From NCBI GenBank assembly GCA_038894275.1, contig JAWAPU010000007.1, positions 1 to 17,912 of the forward strand: a DNA stretch of 17,912 bases, in the 5' to 3' direction. The stretch's first letter is position 1. Each line of letters begins with the position of its first letter. The notes below the pieces were generated by a model that did not search any database, was not told the origin of the DNA, and was given only the letters and a program-made list of their open reading frames with translations. The translations under genes and the position numbers were made by a program. The stretch is from JAWAPU01 sp038894275 (GTDB taxonomy: Archaea; Nanobdellota; Nanobdellia; UBA10117). This document shows positions 13,400 to 17,912 of this stretch, piece by piece.

Positions 13400-13705
13400 T
13401 TACAACCTCTTTATTTTTAAATTCGTAGCCAGTTCATTTAAAGCTTTTAGCAAAAGCGCGTTTTGTTCAAGCATTTTGTCTAATTTTGCTGAAAGCTGTT
13501 TATTTATATCCTCAGATTCTTTTAAATCTTGTGTTTTTTCAACCTCTGCAGTTTTTTTAATTGAAGTTTCTTCTTCGGGTAATTCAGCAGCAGCTCTTAG
13601 CGCTGCCGTGAGTTCTTTTATTGCTTTAACAATTTCTGCAACAGATTCTTGTGTTTTAATATTGCTTTCGATAAGTTTTTCTAACAACTCTTTTTGAGAT
13701 TGCAT
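13400..13705 (-). CDS. Small coiled-coil protein ahead of the pilin genes
   Basis: 101 aa, no signal peptide and no membrane helix, so probably cytoplasmic. Two heptad-rich stretches (about 3-42 and 66-98, with Leu/Ile/Val spacing) are separated by an acidic, Pro/Glu/Thr-rich linker. No family is recognised. It is the first gene of the unit and ends 1 bp before the first pilin start, and its 3' end carries that pilin's Shine-Dalgarno sequence, so the two are coupled. Cytoplasmic partners of archaellum/pilus ATPases or pilin-handling proteins would fit, but nothing in the sequence proves this. Confidence 0.7.
   Translation of the reverse strand: MQSQKELLEKLIESNIKTQESVAEIVKAIKELTAALRAAAELPEEETSIKKTAEVEKTQDLKESEDINKQLSAKLDKMLEQNALLLKALNELATNLKIKRL
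13404..13409 (-). promoter_or_regulatory. Shine-Dalgarno sequence of the first pilin gene
   Basis: GAGGTT on the complement strand lies 5 nt before the ATG at 13398, inside the coiled-coil gene. It is the only clear ribosome binding site seen in the pilin unit. Confidence 0.6.
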
Positions 13706-13724
13706 AAATTTAAAAAGAATAAAT

Positions 13725-13733
13725 ATTTTTTAA
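13725..13733 (-). promoter_or_regulatory. TATA-like box for the coiled-coil/pilin unit
   Basis: TTAAAAAAT, continuing into ATTTATTC, on the complement strand is centred about 24 bp upstream of the ATG at 13705, in the 49-bp gap after the thermosome gene. It probably drives the unit down to 11106. Confidence 0.4.
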
Positions 13734-13754
13734 GTCTTAGTTGTCACTTTTAAA

Positions 13755-15374
13755 TCAATATTCTTCTTCATGCGAACCAGGTGTTTTTGGCATGCTAGCT
13801 TTGCTTGCTGCAATTACATCATCTATTCTTAATAGCATCATTGCCACCTCTGTTGCAGATTTAATTGCTTGTGTTTTAATCTTTAATGGTTCAATTACGC
13901 CTTTTTCTTCCATGTTTACTGCTTTACCTTCGAAAACATCTAAACCCGCGCTTGTATTTCCTTCATCATGCAAAGCTTTGAGTTCTGTTAGTTTATCAAT
14001 GGAGTCTAAACCTGCATTTTCAGCTAATGTTCTTGGTATTACTTCTAAAGCATTTGCGAATGCTTGTATTGCTAGTTGCTCTCTGCCGCTGAATTTTTCA
14101 GAAAACGCTCTTAATTGTCTTGCTAGTTCTATTTCAACTGCTCCGCCTCCAACTACGTATCTTCCTATTGTCAAAGCAGCCGCCAAATCACCTATTGCAT
14201 CTGTCATGGCTCTTTCAACCTCAGCAACAACGTGTTCTGTGCCGCCTCTTAACAAAATAGTAATTGCTTTTGGGTTTTCACAACCTTCTACAAAAGTCAT
14301 GGCTTCTTTGTGTATTTTTCTTTCTTCAACAATACTTGCTTTTCCCAAATCTTCAGGTTTCAAATCGTCCAAGTTTGCAACTATTTTTGCGCCCGTTGCT
14401 TTTTCTAAAGCTTCCATGTCTGATTCTTTAATTCTTCTAGCAGCATAAATTCCTTTTTTGGCTAAATAATGTTGCGCCAAATCATCTATTCCTTTTTGAC
14501 AAAATACAACATTTGCGCCAGAAGCAACTATTTTATCTACCATGCTTTTAATCATTTGTTGCTCTTGCTCGATAAATCCTTGTAGTTGCCTAGGGTCTGT
14601 TATTTGAATTTTAGCTTCTGTCTCAGTTTCTTTAATTTCAATAGGACAATCTAAAAGCGCAATTTTAGCATTTTTTACTACACTTGGCATGTTTGGATGT
14701 ACTTTTTCTTTATCCAAAACAATTCCATTTATTAATTTAGAATCAATTATTCCGCCTCCTTCTTTTTTTTCTATTTTTATATTTGAGGTATCTATGGATA
14801 TTTTTCCGTTGGATGTTTCGGCTATTTTTATGATTGCAGACACCGCAATATCAGCCAATTCTTCACGAGCGATCTCTACATTTTTGCCCGTCATCGCAGT
14901 TTTAGCTATTTTTTTTAATATCTCTTTATCTTTCAGAGTGACTGGTTTGCTAATATTTTCAAGAATTTCTTGTGCCTTGTCTGCAGCGATTTGAAAACCT
15001 TTTGTAATAACGGTGGGATGAACATTTTTATCTAAAAGTTCTTCAGCATTTTTCAAAAGCTCGCCAGCAAGAACCACCGCGGTTGTTGTACCGTCTCCAA
15101 CTTCATCTTCTTGTACTTTGGCAATTTCGACCATTATCTTTGCTGCAGGATGCTCTATTTCAATGTCGTTTAAAATTGAAACGCCATCATTTGTTATTGT
15201 TATATCACCTAAACTGTCTACGAGCATTTTATCCATCCCTTTCGGACCTAGAGTTGTTCTCACAGTGTCCGCGACAGCTTTTGCTGCAGCGATGTTATTT
15301 CTTTGGGCAGATTTGCCAGTATTTCGAAGTGTACCTTCAGGTAAAATAAAGATTGGTTGCACTTGTTTTGTCAT
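13755..15374 (-). CDS. thsA: Thermosome subunit (group II chaperonin)
   Basis: An ATP-driven protein-folding chaperonin of the archaeal cytosol that forms double rings with a built-in lid. I chose the ATG at 15374 (539 aa) over 15389 because a strong Shine-Dalgarno sequence precedes it. Conserved motifs are LGPKGMDKML (42-51), TNDGVSIL (61-68) and the nucleotide loop GDGTTTAV (93-100), then VVGGGAVEIELARQL in the C-terminal equatorial domain and GLDVFEG near the end. Full length for the family. The C-terminus ends in EEEY rather than a GGM-type tail. No second thermosome gene is in the window, so the ring may be homomeric, but others could lie elsewhere. The hsp20 gene 2 kb away is a functional companion in a separate unit. 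Confidence 0.96.
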   Translation of the reverse strand: MTKQVQPIFILPEGTLRNTGKSAQRNNIAAAKAVADTVRTTLGPKGMDKMLVDSLGDITITNDGVSILNDIEIEHPAAKIMVEIAKVQEDEVGDGTTTAVVLAGELLKNAEELLDKNVHPTVITKGFQIAADKAQEILENISKPVTLKDKEILKKIAKTAMTGKNVEIAREELADIAVSAIIKIAETSNGKISIDTSNIKIEKKEGGGIIDSKLINGIVLDKEKVHPNMPSVVKNAKIALLDCPIEIKETETEAKIQITDPRQLQGFIEQEQQMIKSMVDKIVASGANVVFCQKGIDDLAQHYLAKKGIYAARRIKESDMEALEKATGAKIVANLDDLKPEDLGKASIVEERKIHKEAMTFVEGCENPKAITILLRGGTEHVVAEVERAMTDAIGDLAAALTIGRYVVGGGAVEIELARQLRAFSEKFSGREQLAIQAFANALEVIPRTLAENAGLDSIDKLTELKALHDEGNTSAGLDVFEGKAVNMEEKGVIEPLKIKTQAIKSATEVAMMLLRIDDVIAASKASMPKTPGSHEEEY

Positions 15375-15377
15375 TTT

Positions 15378-15385
15378 ATCACCTC
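15378..15385 (-). promoter_or_regulatory. Shine-Dalgarno sequence deciding the thermosome start
   Basis: GAGGTGAT on the complement strand, with GAGGTG 5 nt before the ATG at 15374. It rules in favour of the internal start over the ATG at 15389, which would place this site inside the coding sequence. Confidence 0.75.
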
Positions 15386-15406
15386 GCAATTAGTTAAATA
15401 TAATTA

Positions 15407-15447
15407 AAAAATCGAAATAATGAATCAATATAAATTTTTCGATTTTT
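15407..15447. repeat. 11-bp perfect inverted repeat framing the thermosome TATA box
   Basis: AAAAATCGAAA at 15407-15417 and its exact complement TTTCGATTTTT at 15437-15447, separated by 19 bp. The far arm overlaps the stop codon of the upstream gene. It is either an operator for a dimeric regulator or part of a terminator for the upstream gene. Confidence 0.7.
15427..15434 (-). promoter_or_regulatory. TATA box of the thermosome gene
   Basis: TTTATATT on the complement strand. Transcription about 26 bp downstream would start near 15404, giving a leader of about 30 nt that holds the Shine-Dalgarno sequence. It lies in the spacer of a perfect 11-bp inverted repeat. A second AT-rich candidate (TTATATTTA, 15396-15404) would give a transcript starting at the ATG and is less consistent with the Shine-Dalgarno site. 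Confidence 0.5.
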
Positions 15448-15967
15448 ATAAGTAATGACAAATGGCTTGGTATGTAGCAAAATCTGTATGATAGTGATTG
15501 GGCACATCAATAAATATGTCCGCCCCAAAATGATCCCCTTCTTGCCCAGTACAATTTATTTGTAAGGAAAAAGGCATTGTTTGATTTGGGTTTAACCATA
15601 AATAATAAAGACCATCCACGGCCCAACTTTCATTACAATTCCAATATTTATAAAAACGAATTGTTGCGGGACCATAAGGATTTCTATACACATAGAATTG
15701 TTGCCCTTCTGTTCCAATATTTATTAATTGAAAATTAAAACAATAAGAAGAAGTACTAAACATGGAGCAAGTAGCACTTGGTCTATCTAAGTCACAAGCT
15801 ATTATCGAACGCGGTGCTAATTTCGGAATACCATCTACATATTTTGGTAATATCGGCAATTTTAGGTTCTTTTCTATCTGTTTAAATTCTAGTGCAAATA
15901 CAAAAGGCACAATGAGTACTAAAAAGGCCGTTACTTGTAAGCATAACAAAATTTTTTTAAAGTCCAT
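15446..15967 (-). CDS. Secreted protein of unknown function, paralogue of the gene at 10496-11047
   Basis: The 173-aa protein has an N-terminal Sec signal peptide (MDFKKILLCLQVTAFLVLIVP to FVFA, cleavage near residue 25) and no other membrane segment, so it is exported. The mature part contains YCFNFQLINIG and GPATIRFYKYWNCN, which match CLNITLTNPS and GPRAVRIYDGFGCN of the secreted protein inside the pilus locus. Seven cysteines in the mature part and a high aromatic content suggest a disulfide-bonded beta-sandwich surface protein. The family is not recognised. The stop codon lies 71 bp upstream of the thermosome start, and the thermosome promoter overlaps the gene end. Confidence 0.72.
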   Translation of the reverse strand: MDFKKILLCLQVTAFLVLIVPFVFALEFKQIEKNLKLPILPKYVDGIPKLAPRSIIACDLDRPSATCSMFSTSSYCFNFQLINIGTEGQQFYVYRNPYGPATIRFYKYWNCNESWAVDGLYYLWLNPNQTMPFSLQINCTGQEGDHFGADIFIDVPNHYHTDFATYQAICHYL

Positions 15968-15985
15968 ATTTTACTATATTGTTTT

Positions 15986-15994
15986 AATTTTTTA
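15986..15994 (-). promoter_or_regulatory. TATA-like box for the secreted protein at 15446-15967
   Basis: TTTAAAAAA on the complement strand is centred about 23 bp upstream of the ATG at 15967, with no Shine-Dalgarno sequence. It is a possible leaderless promoter, weaker than the others because the region is AT-rich throughout. Confidence 0.3.
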
Positions 15995-16040
15995 AACCTT
16001 TTGCTAATTAAATTTTAAAAGAAAACAAGCACTCTTCAAT

Positions 16041-16274
16041 TTAATAAATCTTTTTTAGCTCTTTCCGAATATCTGCTAAAATAACCGCTATTACTATCGC
16101 AGTGATTGAGGTAAATGCGATAAAAAACATAATTAGTGATTCTATAGTTAGCATTGTTATTGTGCTTGCGGATTTTGCTATTAGCCAAAGTACTGTTACC
16201 GTCCAAATAATTAATATTCCCAGCAGCATTAGCTCGATGAAATCTGGTTTTGTTATTTTAGTTTTTGCAATCAT
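16041..16274 (-). CDS. Small two-helix membrane protein, unknown function
   Basis: 77 aa. A charged N-terminus (MIAKTKITKPDF) is followed by two hydrophobic helices (about 13-33 and 42-67) and a basic end RKELKKIY, giving a hairpin with both ends probably cytoplasmic. No family is recognised. An overlapping plus-strand reading frame (16102-16332) is less credible: it lacks such charge placement and promoter spacing, while this one has a TATA-like box at 16296-16305. Divergently transcribed from the 168-aa gene pair. Confidence 0.6.
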   Translation of the reverse strand: MIAKTKITKPDFIELMLLGILIIWTVTVLWLIAKSASTITMLTIESLIMFFIAFTSITAIVIAVILADIRKELKKIY

Positions 16275-16295
16275 ATTTCAAATAAAAATTTTCTC

Positions 16296-16305
16296 TTTAA
16301 ATATC
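16296..16305 (-). promoter_or_regulatory. TATA-like box for the small membrane protein
   Basis: ATATTTAAAG on the complement strand is centred about 26 bp upstream of the ATG at 16274, at leaderless spacing. Confidence 0.4.
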
Positions 16306-16355
16306 TTTTTGATAATTATTCGATGGTATTAAAAATATTAAAACGATTCAAAATC

Positions 16356-16365
16356 TTTTTATTTA
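16356..16365 (+). promoter_or_regulatory. TATA-like box for the first 168-aa gene
   Basis: TTTTTATTTA is centred about 25 bp upstream of the ATG at 16385, with no Shine-Dalgarno sequence, which fits a leaderless start. Confidence 0.4.
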
Positions 16366-16384
16366 GAAAAAAGAATAAACTTTA

Positions 16385-16891
16385 ATGGCTAATGTCATTA
16401 ACCTTTTAGATAACGAGCGTCTTCAATATACTGGTTTTTTTGAATTAGAAGCAACATATACTCATGCTCTTAATTGGTTGCTCTGGAGAAAATTTGAAGT
16501 AAGTGAAAAAAGTTACATAATACGAGAAAAACCGTCTGGCAAAGAATTATTTATAGAATGGGAAGCGACTAAAAACGTTGACGAATATTCTCAAATAAAA
16601 ATAAAAACAAGATGGGAATTATTTGGAGTAACGGATGTAGAAGCAAAAAAAGAAGGAAAGCCTAAAAAAATGCAGAAAGGGGAAATTAATTGTTACGTTA
16701 GTGCTGATTTAATAACAGATAGACAAGAATTTTGGGCCAAAAATGTTTGGCTCTCGTTTTTTAGAAATTTTTATGATAGATATATTTACAGAAACACGAT
16801 ATCACAACTTAAAGAGGAAATATCCAGAATTGGTTGGGAGTATTTTAATGAAATAAAAGCATTTTTGCAAACTTACAGGTATGTGGCATAG
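16385..16891 (+). CDS. 168-aa protein of unknown function, tandem paralogue 1
   Basis: No signal peptide or membrane helix; soluble, aromatic and charged. It is clearly homologous to the next gene over its whole length: both start MANVI-LLD and share LQY, W-L-WR-F, ATK--DEYS, SA-LITDRQ, a W--NV--SF segment, FYDRY-YR and FNEIKAFLQ. The predicted pattern is a short N-terminal strand and helix, several strands (about 50-115), then long C-terminal helices (about 118-165). Such a layout could fit a START/SRPBCC-like fold, but that is a guess. No family is recognised. It stands at the head of a unit that ends in hsp20, which hints at a link with protein quality control or stress. Confidence 0.8.
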   Translation: MANVINLLDNERLQYTGFFELEATYTHALNWLLWRKFEVSEKSYIIREKPSGKELFIEWEATKNVDEYSQIKIKTRWELFGVTDVEAKKEGKPKKMQKGEINCYVSADLITDRQEFWAKNVWLSFFRNFYDRYIYRNTISQLKEEISRIGWEYFNEIKAFLQTYRYVA

Positions 16892-16896
16892 CAACA

Positions 16897-16904
16897 TTTT
16901 AATA
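16897..16904 (+). promoter_or_regulatory. TATA-like box for the second 168-aa gene
   Basis: TTTTAATA in the 35-bp gap is centred 26-27 bp upstream of the ATG at 16927. It could add an internal leaderless promoter for the second paralogue and hsp20. Confidence 0.35.
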
Positions 16905-16926
16905 GGTGCAATAAAAGTAATATTAA

Positions 16927-17433
16927 ATGGCTAATGTTATTATTCTTCTAGACAGAGAAAATTTACAATACGTCGGTATTTTGGATGTTGATGAACTTTT
17001 AAGACATGTTCGTTCATGGCTTAGTTGGAGACGATTTGATATCGAAGAGCAGAGATATACTGAAAAAGTGAAAGGCGTACGCGAATACAAAGTGTGGTGG
17101 ATAGCAACAAAATTTATTGATGAATATTCTGCTATTCGTTTAAAATTAGAATGGGAAATTTCCAACATATCTGATATCGAAACTCGGATAGACAAAACTA
17201 AAAAGATAATGCAAAATGGTTCGGTAAATTTATATTTATCTGCGGAGCTAATTACAGATAGACAAGACTATTGGACTAGCAACGTTTTATTTAGTTTTCT
17301 TAGAGGTTTTTACGATAGATATGTTTATAGAAGCACAATAGAAAAATTAAAAGCAGAAACATGGAATTTGGGATGGGGTTTATTTAACGAAATAAAAGCC
17401 TTTTTACAACTTTATAAGCAAATTAAAACTTAG
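16927..17433 (+). CDS. 168-aa protein of unknown function, tandem paralogue 2
   Basis: Same length as the preceding gene product and roughly 45% identical by eye. The most conserved blocks are SAELITDRQ (about 112-120), FYDRYVYRSTI and LFNEIKAFLQLYK near the C-terminus. The conserved acidic/basic residues (TDRQ, YDRY, NEIK) sit in the C-terminal half, while the middle differs, so the two copies may bind different partners or form a heterodimer. No catalytic motif is recognised. The stop codon overlaps the Shine-Dalgarno sequence of hsp20, so the two genes are coupled. Duplication in tandem without loss of either copy argues that both are used. Confidence 0.8.
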   Translation: MANVIILLDRENLQYVGILDVDELLRHVRSWLSWRRFDIEEQRYTEKVKGVREYKVWWIATKFIDEYSAIRLKLEWEISNISDIETRIDKTKKIMQNGSVNLYLSAELITDRQDYWTSNVLFSFLRGFYDRYVYRSTIEKLKAETWNLGWGLFNEIKAFLQLYKQIKT

Positions 17434-17439
17434 GAGGTG
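17432..17439 (+). promoter_or_regulatory. Strong Shine-Dalgarno sequence of hsp20
   Basis: AGGAGGTG, 5 nt before the ATG at 17445 and overlapping the upstream stop codon. It is the strongest ribosome binding site in the window and implies high translation from a longer transcript. Confidence 0.8.
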
Positions 17440-17444
17440 TAAAA

Positions 17445-17870
17445 ATGCAAGACATCTGGACAGATTTTGAATCTCAAATGCGGGCAATAATAAGACAAAT
17501 AGAAGGGTTGGCTCGCAAGATGGCTACAAACGAATTTGTTTTTAAAGAGCCATTGGCAGATATGTCTTTTAAAGATAATAAATTAAAAATTGAAATAGAT
17601 TTACCAGGTGTAGAAAAAGAAAATATACAAATATTGGCCACAGAGAATGATTTGGAAATAAAAGCAGAAAAAAGAATCGAAAAAGAAGAAAAAGGAAAAT
17701 CTTACTATAAGCAAGAACGTCAACTTGGAACTTATGCAAGAAAATTTGTTTTACCCGAAAAAATAGACCCAAAGACTATTGTAGCTAAATATGAGGACGG
17801 CGTGCTTAAAATAGAGGCAGAACTTAAAGAGAAAAAGAAAGAAGAAAAAGTGAAAGTTAAAGTCAAATAG
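17445..17870 (+). CDS. hsp20: Small heat-shock protein, Hsp20/alpha-crystallin family
   Basis: An ATP-independent holdase that binds unfolding proteins and forms large oligomers. The 141 residues have a helical N-terminal arm (1-30) and an alpha-crystallin domain (about 36-128) with IEIDLPGVEKENIQI (48-62), LEIKAEKR (69-76), a YARKFVLPEKID strand and the signature YEDGVLKIEAELKE (about 115-128). The C-terminal tail is Lys/Glu-rich and ends in KVKVKVK, which could serve as the IxI/V-like anchor for oligomer assembly. It is translated from a strong Shine-Dalgarno site right after the second 168-aa gene, so it probably belongs to that operon. A T-rich stretch follows. Confidence 0.94.
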   Translation: MQDIWTDFESQMRAIIRQIEGLARKMATNEFVFKEPLADMSFKDNKLKIEIDLPGVEKENIQILATENDLEIKAEKRIEKEEKGKSYYKQERQLGTYARKFVLPEKIDPKTIVAKYEDGVLKIEAELKEKKKEEKVKVKVK

Positions 17871-17912
17871 AAATTTTATTGTTTTCAATTTTGAATTTTT
17901 TATTTATAAATT
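17871..17912 (+). terminator. T-rich region after hsp20, possible terminator
   Basis: Runs of 4, 4, 4 and 6 T follow the hsp20 stop without a stable hairpin. T-rich tracts are enough for archaeal termination. The window ends here, so the call is tentative. Confidence 0.35.

Noticed and set aside
13741..14448. Long 235-codon open frame antisense to the thermosome gene.
   Set aside because: It lies wholly opposite a well-conserved chaperonin gene, has a Ser/Ala-rich composition caused by the reverse reading of Ala/Ile-rich codons, and shows no domain or promoter spacing.
16102..16332. 76-codon plus-strand frame overlapping the small membrane protein.
   Set aside because: The minus-strand frame has better charge placement around its helices and a TATA-like box at leaderless spacing. 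The plus-strand frame would run into the divergent promoter region.
1..17912. CRISPR array, insertion sequence, phage or plasmid functions.
   Set aside because: No regularly spaced repeats, transposase, integrase, terminal inverted repeats or replication genes were seen on either strand. Base composition looks even across the window.

Overview
The window is AT-rich archaeal DNA. Archaeal markers are a group II chaperonin (thermosome), a secF-secD gene pair, a TrmI-type tRNA methyltransferase, type IV pilins with archaeal (class III-like) signal peptides, a VirB11-family pilus ATPase with archaeal-style membrane partners, TATA-box promoters and a tRNA gene with a non-canonical intron. The small compact genes, overlapping stop/start codons and low GC suggest a DPANN-type lineage (Woesearchaeota/Pacearchaeota or a relative). 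That placement is inference; no rRNA is present to settle it.

Left part (1-3856). A truncated trmI runs leftward off the edge. It shares a 37-bp divergent promoter with secF-secD, the accessory motor of the Sec translocon. SecD carries an unusual PDZ-like domain. It is followed by a site-2-protease-like membrane protein and by tRNA-Pro(CGG), whose T-loop is interrupted by a 31-nt intron.

Centre (3857-13705, all minus strand). A large pilus locus. Read in the direction of transcription it holds a small coiled-coil protein, a small pilin, two tandem cysteine-rich paralogous pilins, a secreted protein, two more pilin-like proteins, the assembly ATPase, two TadC/GspF-type membrane platform proteins (one with a C-terminal Ig-like domain), and three further proteins with prepilin-like N-termini. 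In total eight proteins have prepilin-like N-termini. No archaellum-specific ArlH/F/G and no prepilin peptidase are seen here, so an adhesive or secretory type IV pilus is more likely than an archaellum. ArlI/ArlJ are distant relatives of the ATPase and platform proteins.

Right part (13755-17912). The thermosome (minus strand) has an inverted repeat framing its TATA box. It lies downstream of a second secreted protein that is paralogous to the one inside the pilus locus. A small two-helix membrane protein follows on the minus strand. A plus-strand unit comes last: two tandem paralogous 168-aa proteins of unknown function followed by a small heat-shock protein (Hsp20).

Most transcription-unit starts have a TATA-like box centred about 25-27 bp upstream of the start codon, which implies leaderless mRNAs. 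Genes with a clear Shine-Dalgarno sequence (thermosome, hsp20, the secreted protein at 10496-11047, and the small pilin) are the minority. No stretch over 300 bp lacks a gene.
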